Source: JAFAXD01 sp035472475
GTDB lineage: Bacteria > Pseudomonadota > Alphaproteobacteria > Rhizobiales > Xanthobacteraceae
Assembly: GCA_035472475.1 (NCBI GenBank)
Contig: DATIPA010000146.1
Span: 1 to 64,000 of the forward strand
Reading direction: 5' to 3'
DNA: 64,000 bases
The position numbers were made by a program, and so were the translations under genes. Below the pieces are notes generated by a model. The model was given only the letters and a program-made list of their open reading frames with translations, made no database searches and was not told where the DNA came from. Positions 1 to 9,561 of this stretch are shown in pieces (the stretch's first letter is position 1; every line of letters begins with the position of its first letter).

Positions 1-1412
<1,412 letters not shown>

Positions 1413-1436
1413 CTGCCGATCCGTTCGCTAGTGTAC

Positions 1437-1463
1437 AATGGCCGCGTCCATGGCGCGGCCATT
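1437..1463 (+). terminator. Hairpin 25 bp after thiC stop
   Basis: A perfect 10-bp stem, AATGGCCGCG pairing with CGCGGCCATT around a 7-nt loop, but with no T-run after it. It could stabilise the thiC transcript end or act as a weak terminator. Confidence 0.4.
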
Positions 1464-1615
1464 GCGGCCGCGACATTAACATCGTGTAATTTCTTGTGGC
1501 GTTTGGATCACGCCGCGCGACAATCAAACAATTCGATCGACAGCGCCGCTCGCCACACATGCCGCGCCGACATAGGATGTCGTTGTGCGCTGATCAGACA
1601 TTCCGTCTGCAGCAG

Positions 1616-1655
1616 GGCCCCGGACTCATCCCCTGTGTCCGGGGCCTTCCTTTCC
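1616..1655 (+). terminator. Rho-independent terminator-like hairpin
   Basis: GGCCCCGGAC pairs perfectly with GTCCGGGGCC across an 11-nt loop, followed by TTCCTTTCCC. It lies about 200 bp downstream of thiC, so it could end thiC read-through or a small RNA. On the other strand it would lie downstream of the broken DUF486 gene. Confidence 0.55.
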
Positions 1656-1717
1656 CAGCAGATGTCAGCGGCACGTGAGCTGTGGCCGGGCCGTGCAAGG
1701 CCACGCGCGTCAGGTCG

Positions 1718-2083
1718 TTATCGCCCGAACGGACCCGCAAACACAAAGTAGGCGCCGACCGCGATGAACGCGAAGCCAATTGCGTAGTTTCAGGTCAACG
1801 GTTCTCGTAGATACGCGACCGAGAAGCCGGCGAAGACAACCAACGTGACGACTTCCTGGATGGTCTTGAGTTGTGCAGTCGAATAGATGGCACTACCGAA
1901 TCGATTGGCTGGAACCGCGAGGCAATACTCGACGAATGCAATCAACCAACTCGCGACGATCACGCCGAGCAGCGGAACTTCCTTGAAGCGCAGGTGCCCG
2001 TACCACGCGGTGGTCATGAACACATTGGAACCGATCAGCATGATGATCGGACGAAGCGGGAACCAGATCGACGAAAACGGCAT
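1718..2083 (-). pseudogene. DUF486 (DMT-like small membrane protein) gene with in-frame TGA
   Basis: The frame from the ATG at 2083 gives a hydrophobic DUF486-family protein (SNVFMTTAWYGHLRF near residue 20) that stops at TGA (1790-1792) after 97 residues. The same frame continues beyond the TGA with NYAIGFAFIAVGAYFVF and ends at a TAA at 1718-1720, giving about 121 residues, the usual family size with the last membrane helix restored. In this family the residue after EPLT is normally Trp (LTWNYA), so the change looks like TGG to TGA. The truncated product would lack its last helix. A sequencing error is possible. Function of the family is unknown. Confidence 0.85.
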
Positions 2084-2217
2084 TAGGGATCATCCGGGAT
2101 TGTGTTGGCGATGGCTTGCCCGGGCTTGCTATGGCATAGTTTCAGGCCTTCATATGGCCGCCACGAACCGCTATGAAGTTCGATGGTACCAGTCATCCAA
2201 ATTCGGGAGATAGGTTG

Positions 2218-2988
2218 ATGCGTTCCTTTGCAACGGCGCTGGCATCGTGCGCCCTGGCGTTCCTGCTGTTCGGCCCAGCGGCCGCGCAAGGCCAGCGGCC
2301 TCCGCCACCCTCGCCGCCGAAACCCTATAAGGCAGTCGCGGTGACACCTGCACAGCCGTTCGCGGATCCAAGTTTTGAGGCATTCCGAAAAGAGCTCGCC
2401 GACGTCGTCAAACGCAAGGACCGCGCGGCGCTCGGCAAGCTGGTCGTATCGCAGGGCTACTTCTGGGAAACCGAGGACGGTGACAAGGCCGATAAGAAGA
2501 AATCAAGCTTCGAGAATTTCGCGGCCTCGATCGACCTCAACGCCAAGGACGGTTCCGGCTGGGATACGCTTGAAGCCGCCTCCCAGGATCCGACGCTCGA
2601 GGAAGTTCCCGAGCGCAAGGGCGTGATGTGCTCCCCGGCGGTGCCGGCATTTGATGAGAAGGCGTTCGAAGAGCTCACCAAGGAGACCAAGACCGAGATT
2701 GACGAGTGGGGCTACCCGGCGACCGCAGGGGTGGAAGTGCATGCGGGCCCGCGGCCGAACTCGCCGGTGATCGACAAGCTCGGCATGAATCTTGTGCGCG
2801 TCATGGACAGCGACGAGGCTCAGGGCAATCCCAACGGACCGCCTCCTCCGATGAAAGTCGTGACCCCGTCGGGCAAGGTCGGCTATGTGCCGTCGGACGC
2901 CATCATGCCGATCGCGTTCGACCAGGTCTGCTACATGAAGGACGGCGGCAGCTGGAAGATCACGGGATACGCCGGTGGCGGCGACTGA
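2218..2988 (+). CDS. Secreted protein of unknown function, SH3-like C-terminus
   Basis: A 256-residue protein from the ATG at 2218, preceded by GGGAGATAGG. An upstream in-frame ATG at 2173 is less likely because the signal peptide starts at MRSFATALAS and ends near GPAAAQ. A short proline-rich stretch (RPPPPSPPKP) follows, then a mixed domain. The last 80 residues (AGPRPNSPVIDKLG, then VVTPSGKVGYVP) resemble a bacterial SH3-type fold. It is probably periplasmic. It is not part of an obvious operon. I do not recognise a characterised homologue. Confidence 0.75.
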   Translation: MRSFATALASCALAFLLFGPAAAQGQRPPPPSPPKPYKAVAVTPAQPFADPSFEAFRKELADVVKRKDRAALGKLVVSQGYFWETEDGDKADKKKSSFENFAASIDLNAKDGSGWDTLEAASQDPTLEEVPERKGVMCSPAVPAFDEKAFEELTKETKTEIDEWGYPATAGVEVHAGPRPNSPVIDKLGMNLVRVMDSDEAQGNPNGPPPPMKVVTPSGKVGYVPSDAIMPIAFDQVCYMKDGGSWKITGYAGGGD

Positions 2989-3186
2989 CAAGCGCAACTT
3001 CGAGCCTCCGCTCAGTAGCAACGCGATGGAACTGCCTGCCTTCCTCTCGCGAGGACGGCCGGCGACCGTCATCAAACCGTTGTGAATATCTCATCGTTCT
3101 GCAACGCGAATCGCCGATGAGGCTCCCGGCGGGATGTACGCTGCCCGCGCCGGTGCAGCGCCCGGTCCCGACCTGCTGCGGAGCCG

Positions 3187-3951
3187 ATGTCGCGAACGGC
3201 GAGCGAACTCGTTTGGGAGCCTCCGGCCCTCGGAGAGCTTGTGCGCTGGGCGTTGCCGGCGCAGCGCAACACGCTTGATGCCTGGGTTGTGCGGGGATTG
3301 GCGCTCTTGGCGCGCCAACAGGTGCTCGCGGTCGACGGTCTCCACCACGTGCGCGCCGCGCATGACCCTTTCATCCTCGCTGTCAATCACTCGACACGCA
3401 CCGAGTCGCTGTTGGTACCCGCGTTGTTGATCCTCCATCGCGGCGGGCGGCTCATCCATTTTTTTGCTGATTGGAATTTTCGGCTGATCCCCGGCATTGG
3501 ACTGATCTATCGCCGCGCCCAAACCATCACAGTCACCCGCAAGTCGGCTAAACCCGCGTTCCTCAACGCGCTCAAACCGTTCTACACGGCGCCGCCCTGC
3601 GCGCTCGAACGGGCGCGCCAGCAACTCGTGAACGGCCACTCGGTCGGCATCTTTCCAGAAGGGATGGTCAACCGAGACCCCGACCGGCTACTGCCGGGCC
3701 ACCGCGGCGCCGCTTACTTGTCGCTTGCAACTCGCACGCCCGTAATCCCGGTTGGCATCCGATTTCCCGGAGCCGCAGGCCGCATCGACGACCACGCGCG
3801 CATGGAGGTTTCGATCGGCGCGCCCCTTGCCCCGCCGCGCACCAGGGGCCGCAAGCCCTCGCGAGCCGAATTGCGCGGCTGGCACGCCATGGTCATGAGC
3901 GAGATCGGCTGCTTGTCGGGCAAGCTTTCTCACATGGGAGACGAGCGATGA
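3187..3951 (+). CDS. PlsC-like 1-acylglycerol-3-phosphate acyltransferase
   Basis: A 254-residue member of the glycerophospholipid acyltransferase family, which moves acyl groups onto lyso-lipids at the inner membrane. The first catalytic block reads NHSTRTE, an H-x4-E in place of the usual H-x4-D. A second block reads FPEGMVNRDP and a third VIPVGI. It overlaps the next gene by ATGA, so the two are translationally coupled. That partner is a GNAT-fold N-acyl-amino-acid-synthase-like protein. The pair resembles the OlsA/OlsB arrangement for ornithine lipids, so the substrate may be a lyso-lipoamino acid rather than lysophosphatidate (inference). Confidence 0.82.
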   Translation: MSRTASELVWEPPALGELVRWALPAQRNTLDAWVVRGLALLARQQVLAVDGLHHVRAAHDPFILAVNHSTRTESLLVPALLILHRGGRLIHFFADWNFRLIPGIGLIYRRAQTITVTRKSAKPAFLNALKPFYTAPPCALERARQQLVNGHSVGIFPEGMVNRDPDRLLPGHRGAAYLSLATRTPVIPVGIRFPGAAGRIDDHARMEVSIGAPLAPPRTRGRKPSRAELRGWHAMVMSEIGCLSGKLSHMGDER

Positions 3952-4604
3952 GCACAGGCAACTGTGTGCAAGCGTCGCGCGTAATCGACGAGGCGGGGCG
4001 CCGCCAAGTGGTGGAGGTTCTACGCGCGACCTATCAGCGCGAAAAGCGTTGGATCACGGATCCGGAATCGCAGGCGCCACCGTCGGATCTTGAGCGCGGC
4101 GACATCGCATGGTTCATCGCCCACATTCGCGAACGCCCGGCCGGCGTGCTGCGCGTACATTACGCGCCCCCGCTCGCCCAATATGCGGCCTATGGTTTCA
4201 AACTCATCGATCCGTCGGTGAACGTCGATGAGTTCATCCGGCAGCATCGCGTCGCTGAGATTGGACGATTCGCGGTGCTGCCGCGCTATCGCCGCCAGTT
4301 CCTGTTGGCGGCCGCGCTGATGCGCGCGGCAACTGCCGAAACCGTCGCGCGCGGCTTCACGCATTTCGTGACCGACGTCTTCGAAGATGATCCGCACAGT
4401 CCTTACGGGTTCCACACGCGCGTGATCGGGTTTCATCCGGTCGCGACCCACGACGTGGGTGAATTGCGGAGCCGTAGCCGCCGCATCACCTTGGTGCTCG
4501 ATCTGCGCGCCGCCTACAAACGGCTCAAATCCAACGGCAACTGGGTGTTTCGCTACCTGACCGGCGGGTGGCCTGATGCGCTGCATCGTCGGCTCGCAGT
4601 GTGA
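3948..4604 (+). CDS. GNAT-fold N-acyl amino acid synthase-like protein (FeeM/OlsB-like)
   Basis: A 218-residue protein that starts inside the stop of the acyltransferase gene. The central part (VAEIGRFAVLPRYRR, then a helix ending in ARGFTHFVTDV) follows the pattern of the acyl-homoserine-lactone synthase / FeeM branch of the GNAT fold, which joins an acyl chain from acyl-ACP to an amino compound. A basic C-terminal region follows (SRSRRITLVLDL). With the coupled PlsC-like protein it could build a two-chain lipoamino acid. The amino acid used cannot be read from sequence. Assignment to the fold is fairly secure, the precise reaction is not. Confidence 0.65.
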   Translation: MSTGNCVQASRVIDEAGRRQVVEVLRATYQREKRWITDPESQAPPSDLERGDIAWFIAHIRERPAGVLRVHYAPPLAQYAAYGFKLIDPSVNVDEFIRQHRVAEIGRFAVLPRYRRQFLLAAALMRAATAETVARGFTHFVTDVFEDDPHSPYGFHTRVIGFHPVATHDVGELRSRSRRITLVLDLRAAYKRLKSNGNWVFRYLTGGWPDALHRRLAV

Positions 4605-4668
4605 GTGGGTTCCCTGCTGTCTTCATGCCGCCCTTCCCTCGTCCGAACGCTTCCCCCATATTCGGGCG

Positions 4669-7449
4669 ATGGCGAAAAACCCCGATAAACCAAAAAAGCC
4701 GAAGGATCCGGCGCGGCCGACGCGTTCCAAGGCCAACCGCGAGCAGCTGCCGCCGACCGAGCCGGCGCTGGCAGACTTGCTCAATCCGGCAATCGGACGA
4801 GGAACGGCCGGCATAGGTTCCGGTACGGGCGGCCTGCAGCCGCCGCCAGACAACTCCAGGGACCGACGCGCGGACGCGTCCGCGGCCCATCGCGCCCGGG
4901 CCTCGACGCCGCAGGGTTTTGGCGAAGCATCGCAAACCGGTTACGTCGGCAAGACACCGAACGCGCAGCCGGTCATTTTCGACGCGGAGCTTGCGCGCGC
5001 ATTCGGCATGCCGAGTGATGCGACCGAGAGCGACCCACCGGCACCCCTTCCCGACGCTGCGCACGGAAAGAAGAAGCGCCCCGTGCCGGCGGAAACGGAT
5101 GCACTCGGCGGCGTCGCGGCGACCGCGGATGCGCTCGAACAACTGCTGCGGCAGGGCCGGCGCGAGTTCCTGCGTGATGACGGCACACAGCAGATCTGGA
5201 CGCCGCATCGTCCATCGCGGCCGGAAAAGACGGAGGGTGGTGTCCGGTTTGTCATCAAATCGGATTTCGAGCCCAAGGGCGATCAGCCGGCAGCGATCAA
5301 CGAGCTCGTCGAGGGTGTCAGGCGCAGCGACCGCATGCAGGTGCTGCTCGGCGTGACCGGCTCGGGCAAGACCTTCACCATGGCCAAGGTGATCGAGCAA
5401 ACGCAGCGGCCGGCGTTGATCCTCGCCCCCAACAAGACTTTAGCCGCACAGCTCTACGGCGAGTTCCGCTCGTTCTTTCCCGATAACGCGGTCGAGTATT
5501 TCGTCTCCTACTACGACTACTACCAGCCGGAAGCCTACGTTCCGCGCACCGACACCTACATCGAGAAGGAAAGCTCGATCAACGAGCAGATCGACCGCAT
5601 GCGCCACTCGGCGACGCGCGCATTGCTCGAGCGCGACGACGTGATCATCGTCGCCTCGGTGTCGTGCATCTACGGTATCGGCTCGGTCGAGACCTACACG
5701 GCGATGACGTTCATGCTCAAGCGCGGCGAGCGCATCAATCAGCGTCAGCTGATTGCCGACCTGGTCGCGCTGCAATACAAGCGCATCGGCGGGGATTTCG
5801 CGCGCGGCTCCTTCCGAGTGCGGGGCGACACTATCGACATATTCCCGGCCCACTACGAGGATCGTGCCTGGCGGGTGCGCCTGTTTGGCGACGAGATCGA
5901 GGGCATCGACGAGTTCGACCCGCTCACCGGCCAGAAGACCGACGAACTGTCATTCGTTAAGGTCTACGCTAACTCGCACTATGTGACGCCGCGCCCGACC
6001 CTGCTGCAGGCGATCGCGGGGATCAAGCTCGAGCTGCGGCAGCGTCTCGAGGAGCTCAACCGCGCCGGCCGCCTGCTGGAAGCGCAGCGCCTCGAGCAAC
6101 GCACGCTGTTCGATCTCGAGATGATGGAAGCGACCGGCAGCTGCGCCGGCATCGAGAACTATTCACGCTATCTCACCGGCAGAAAGCCGGGCGAGCCGCC
6201 GCCCACCCTGTTCGAATACGTGCCCGACAATGCGCTGGTGTTCGCGGACGAAAGTCACGTCACCATTCCGCAGCTTGGCGGCATGTATCGCGGCGACTTC
6301 CGCCGCAAGGCAACGCTCGCCGAATACGGCTTCCGGTTGCCCTCCTGCATGGACAACCGGCCGCTGCGGTTCGAGGAATGGGACCTGATGCGGCCGATAA
6401 CGGTATCCGTGTCGGCGACGCCGTCGGCGTGGGAGCTCGACCAGTCGGGCGGCGTGTTTGTCGAGCAGGTGATCCGCCCGACCGGATTGATTGACCCGCC
6501 GGTCGACGTGCGGCCGGCGCGCACCCAGGTCGATGACCTGGTCGGCGAAGTGCGCCAGGTGGCGGCGGCCGGCTACCGGGCGCTGGTGACGGTGCTGACC
6601 AAGCGCATGGCCGAAGACCTCACCGAATATCTGCACGAGCAGGGCCTGCGCGTGCGCTATATGCATTCCGACATTGACACGATCGAACGCATCGAGATCA
6701 TCCGCGACCTGCGGCTTGGTGCGTTCGACGTGCTGGTTGGCATTAACCTGCTGCGGGAAGGCCTCGACATTCCGGAATGCGCGCTGGTTGCCATTCTCGA
6801 TGCCGACAAGGAAGGTTTCCTGCGCAGCGAGACGAGCCTCATTCAGACCATCGGCCGCGCCGCACGCAACGTCGACGGCAAAGTGATTCTCTATGCCGAT
6901 CAAGTGACCGGCTCGATGGAGCGCGCCATGGCGGAGACCAACCGCCGGCGCGACAAGCAGCGGGAATTCAATCAGGCGAACGGCATCACGCCCGAGAGCG
7001 TGCGCAAAGGCATCGCCGATATTCTGGATAGCGTCTACGAGCGCGACCATGTGCTGGTCGCGACCGGCGACGGCCGCGGCGGCGAGTTCGAGGACGCGGC
7101 GACCATTGGCCACAATTTCGAGGTGGTGATCAGCGATCTCGAGACGCGCATGCGCGAAGCGGCGGCCGATCTGAACTTCGAAGAGGCCGCGCGGCTGCGC
7201 GACGAGATCAAGCGGCTGCGGGCCACCGAGCTTGCGGTGCTTGACGATCCGACCGCCAAGCTGCCGGGAATTTCGCCGTCGCGGGGCGGATTGCCTGTTG
7301 GACCACGTGGCGTGAAGGCCAGCCGCGGCCCACGCAAACCCGGCCTTGACGAAATGGGTCCAGGGACCGAGTCGGCCCCGTACCGTGGTCCACGTTCGAG
7401 TCTCGGCCGTCCCGGCATGCGGGGAGGATTTCGGCGCAAGGGGCGCTAG
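4669..7449 (+). CDS. uvrB: Excinuclease ABC subunit UvrB
   Basis: The damage-verifying helicase-like subunit of nucleotide excision repair, loaded by UvrA and bound by UvrC. From the ATG at 4669 the protein has 926 residues. A farther in-frame ATG at 4576 would overlap the preceding gene and adds an unconserved leader. Residues 1 to about 190 are a low-complexity Pro/Ala/Arg-rich extension seen in rhizobial UvrBs. The standard enzyme begins near FVIKSDFEPKGDQPAAI. Walker A is GVTGSGKT (228-235), the DNA-gripping beta-hairpin YYDYYQPEAYVPRTDTYIEKE starts near 281, the DESH box is at 527, and a C-terminal UVR motif (FEEAARLRDEIKRL) lies near 830. A Gly/Arg/Pro-rich tail ends the protein. Confidence 0.97.
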   Translation: MAKNPDKPKKPKDPARPTRSKANREQLPPTEPALADLLNPAIGRGTAGIGSGTGGLQPPPDNSRDRRADASAAHRARASTPQGFGEASQTGYVGKTPNAQPVIFDAELARAFGMPSDATESDPPAPLPDAAHGKKKRPVPAETDALGGVAATADALEQLLRQGRREFLRDDGTQQIWTPHRPSRPEKTEGGVRFVIKSDFEPKGDQPAAINELVEGVRRSDRMQVLLGVTGSGKTFTMAKVIEQTQRPALILAPNKTLAAQLYGEFRSFFPDNAVEYFVSYYDYYQPEAYVPRTDTYIEKESSINEQIDRMRHSATRALLERDDVIIVASVSCIYGIGSVETYTAMTFMLKRGERINQRQLIADLVALQYKRIGGDFARGSFRVRGDTIDIFPAHYEDRAWRVRLFGDEIEGIDEFDPLTGQKTDELSFVKVYANSHYVTPRPTLLQAIAGIKLELRQRLEELNRAGRLLEAQRLEQRTLFDLEMMEATGSCAGIENYSRYLTGRKPGEPPPTLFEYVPDNALVFADESHVTIPQLGGMYRGDFRRKATLAEYGFRLPSCMDNRPLRFEEWDLMRPITVSVSATPSAWELDQSGGVFVEQVIRPTGLIDPPVDVRPARTQVDDLVGEVRQVAAAGYRALVTVLTKRMAEDLTEYLHEQGLRVRYMHSDIDTIERIEIIRDLRLGAFDVLVGINLLREGLDIPECALVAILDADKEGFLRSETSLIQTIGRAARNVDGKVILYADQVTGSMERAMAETNRRRDKQREFNQANGITPESVRKGIADILDSVYERDHVLVATGDGRGGEFEDAATIGHNFEVVISDLETRMREAAADLNFEEAARLRDEIKRLRATELAVLDDPTAKLPGISPSRGGLPVGPRGVKASRGPRKPGLDEMGPGTESAPYRGPRSSLGRPGMRGGFRRKGR

Positions 7450-7498
7450 ACCGCCGGATTCGGCGCCCTGAGGCGGCACCGGCGGCGAATCTTGGTCA

Positions 7499-7519
7499 AA
7501 AGGCGCGCCCAGCGCCTTT
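7499..7519 (+). terminator. Hairpin downstream of uvrB
   Basis: AAAGGCGC pairs with GCGCCTTT around a 5-nt loop, about 50 bp after the uvrB stop and followed by a C-run instead of Ts. Probable but weak intrinsic terminator. Confidence 0.45.
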
Positions 7520-7682
7520 CCCCCAAAGGATGTTAACTTTCTGAAGTTACGCCAGATTTTTGACCCGATTTGGGGACATTTTGTGTGCGGAAGGCTGGAC
7601 GAGCCCCGCGGATTCCCGTAGACCGCGTTTGACCAGGGTCAACGCATCCCGAGCCAATTCTGTAACCGCGATGTTGGACACC

Positions 7683-8165
7683 ATGCGTAGGGACATCACT
7701 GCCACTTGCCGCTGGGTTCTGGTCGCGGGCGCCGCCACAATGCTGTCGGCCTGTTGGACCACCGGCGATCTTTCCTCGCCGCTGCCGACCGCTTCAATCG
7801 ATACGCCGGGTTCTGCGCCACGCTATGCGCCGCAGGCCGGCCGCGCGACGCGCGCGCCGACCATTCCGGATTCGGGTCCGCCGCCCGAGTATCTCACGCT
7901 CGAGAAGGCCAAGAACGAATGCTGGATGCAGGCCGAAACCGACAAGAAGGCGCCGAAGGCAGTCGAGGCGCGCGGCAAGTGGGTGGAAAAGTGCGCCGCC
8001 GCCAAGATGCGGGACCAGGCGACGCAGTGGGCAAGCCCGAATCCACAACCGTCGAGCCCGGCGCCGCAGGCAACGAGCTTCCCGGCACTTCCATCTTTCC
8101 TCTCGCAACCCACGCCCGCAGCACCGGCCGCGGCGGGACCTGACGTCACGCGAAACGGCCTGTAA
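7683..8165 (+). CDS. Small lipoprotein, first of a tandem paralogous pair
   Basis: About 160 residues if started at the ATG at 7683. ATGs at 7671 and farther upstream are in frame, but MRRDITATCRWVLVAGAATMLSAC gives a clean lipoprotein signal with lipobox LSAC. The middle carries a conserved block, KNECWMQAETDKKAPKAVEA then VEKCAAAKM, that recurs in the next gene. The tail is rich in Pro, Ser and Ala and looks disordered. Predicted to be anchored to a membrane facing the periplasm. Function unknown. Confidence 0.65.
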   Translation: MRRDITATCRWVLVAGAATMLSACWTTGDLSSPLPTASIDTPGSAPRYAPQAGRATRAPTIPDSGPPPEYLTLEKAKNECWMQAETDKKAPKAVEARGKWVEKCAAAKMRDQATQWASPNPQPSSPAPQATSFPALPSFLSQPTPAAPAAAGPDVTRNGL

Positions 8166-8199
8166 GAGTCCGTTCCTGACCACGGAGCTGGCCGCTACC

Positions 8200-8529
8200 A
8201 TGATGGTGCGCGTGCAAATCGCGGCGTGGTGCCGCTTCGCTTTCATCGCCATTGGCTCGCTCGCGCTTGCGGGATGCTTCGAGGCGAGCGGCACCGGCCA
8301 ACCCGCGCCGCCCGCCGCCACCATGGGACCGCCGGTCGGCGGTCCGAACGCCGCCGAAGTCGTATCTCCGCAATCGGCCAGCGCCCAATCGTCGGGACCG
8401 ATGACCACAATGAAGGCGCGCGAGATCTGCTGGATGAGCGTCGAGAACGACAAGAAGGCGCCGAGCGATCTCGACAAGCGCGCCAAGCTGGTTGATCAGT
8501 GCATCAGCGCGAAGATGAGCGGGCGGTGA
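8200..8529 (+). CDS. Small lipoprotein, second of a tandem paralogous pair
   Basis: A 109-residue protein starting at one of two consecutive ATGs (8200 or 8203), 34 bp after the previous gene. The signal ends in lipobox LAGC. A Pro/Ala-rich linker leads to the C-terminal block EICWMSVENDKKAPSDLDKR then VDQCISAKM. That matches the previous lipoprotein in the CWM, DKKAP and C-x2-AKM positions, so the two arose by duplication. The two conserved Cys may form a disulfide in the periplasm. Function unknown. Confidence 0.65.
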   Translation: MMVRVQIAAWCRFAFIAIGSLALAGCFEASGTGQPAPPAATMGPPVGGPNAAEVVSPQSASAQSSGPMTTMKAREICWMSVENDKKAPSDLDKRAKLVDQCISAKMSGR

Positions 8530-8545
8530 CGTAGCTTGGCCACGA

Positions 8546-8565
8546 CTGCCAGCTCGCACTGGCAG
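8546..8565 (+). terminator. Hairpin after the lipoprotein pair
   Basis: CTGCCAG pairs with CTGGCAG around a 6-nt loop, 17 bp after the second lipoprotein stop. The following bases (CGCTTTCC) are only weakly T-rich. Confidence 0.4.
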
Positions 8566-8715
8566 CGCTTTCCGGACATTACTCTTTGGTGAGCAGGCGC
8601 ATGCCGCGCGCCGCGACGCAGGTACCGGTCTCCGCCCCGAGGGGCTGGCGCTAACGCGTTGTCGTGGCGTAGATTTCGTCGGCCCGCGTGCAGGATCAGG
8701 CTTAGGATGCGAACC

Positions 8716-9498
8716 ATGGCTCGTTTCGTGCTCCCGCTCATCGCAGTGCTGTTTGGCTGTGGGCTTGCTGCCGGCGCACGCGCACAGGCCGTACAGGATC
8801 GCTTCCCAGGTGCCGATGAAATGAAGCCCGGACCGCCCCCGGTCTCGGAACAGCCGCCGGCCAACGCTGCCAAGCCTGCGCGTCCGGCGAAAACCACCGC
8901 CAAGCCGGCAGCAGCGCCGGGCGATCCGGCCAGGCCGGCACGCGCGGCGACCGCCGCGCCGGCGGGCCAGACCGTCGCGTGCAACGGCAGCTTCGCGAAA
9001 GACTCCAGTCACGAAAAGCTGGCAACGGCATTCGGGGCGAAGAACGTCGCCTGGGATGACGTGGACGGACCCGGAGGAGCCAGGCTGAAGGCGAGCGTGC
9101 TGTTCCCGAACGATCCCAGGCGCCGCCTCGAGGTGGTGTGGACGAAGCCCGAAACGCGTACCGACATGCGGGTGATCGCCATCAACGGCCAATCCACCTG
9201 GACCGCGCCCAAGGGTCTCAAGCTCGGAATGACACTCGCGGCCGTCGAGAAGCTCAACGGCAAGCCGTTTCGGCTGACCGGTTTCGACAAGGACACCGGC
9301 GGCACCGTGCAGAGCTGGGACGCTGGCGCGTTGGCGGAACTCCCGGGCGGCTGCAAGGTCGCATTGCGCTTCGAGCCGGACCCGAAGATATCTCCCGAGG
9401 TTCGCAAGGACGTCGCAGTGTCGAGGGAGTTCGAATCAAGCGACACCGCGATGAAGAAGGCGGTGCCCAAGGTGGTCGAGATCCTGATCGGATATTAG
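8716..9498 (+). CDS. Periplasmic protein of unknown function
   Basis: 260 residues from the ATG at 8716, which has AGGA eight bases upstream. An ATG at 8707 is also in frame. The signal peptide MARFVLPLIAVLFGCGLAAG ends at ARAQ. Residues about 35-80 are a Pro/Ala/Lys-rich linker. The folded part begins near TVACNGSFAKDSSHEKL and contains GLKLGMTLAAVEKLNGKPF, a pattern seen in small periplasmic proteins with a calcium-binding or SmpA-like fold, though I cannot assign it. It is convergent with the Bug array that follows. Confidence 0.7.
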   Translation: MARFVLPLIAVLFGCGLAAGARAQAVQDRFPGADEMKPGPPPVSEQPPANAAKPARPAKTTAKPAAAPGDPARPARAATAAPAGQTVACNGSFAKDSSHEKLATAFGAKNVAWDDVDGPGGARLKASVLFPNDPRRRLEVVWTKPETRTDMRVIAINGQSTWTAPKGLKLGMTLAAVEKLNGKPFRLTGFDKDTGGTVQSWDAGALAELPGGCKVALRFEPDPKISPEVRKDVAVSREFESSDTAMKKAVPKVVEILIGY

Positions 9499-9561
9499 AT
9501 CGGATCAACCGCCTGTGCGTGTCGCGGCCCGTCGCGGGCGTCTGCCTTTGAACACAAGCTA

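Larger units (their letters stand above)
1413..1717. other. Intergenic region after thiC with two hairpins
   Basis: No convincing gene in about 300 bases. It holds a perfect 10-bp inverted repeat just after thiC and a terminator-like hairpin at 1616-1646 with a pyrimidine-rich tail. The stretch between them could be a thiC 3' UTR or a small RNA ending at the second hairpin. No promoter was recognised with confidence. Confidence 0.5.

Noticed and set aside
4576..4668. Longer uvrB start
   Set aside because: It overlaps the GNAT-like gene and encodes a Cys-rich leader without family similarity. The ATG at 4669 gives the expected Lys/Pro-rich rhizobial start.
6163..7479. 438-residue minus-strand frame
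   Set aside because: Shadow of uvrB with no conserved motif.
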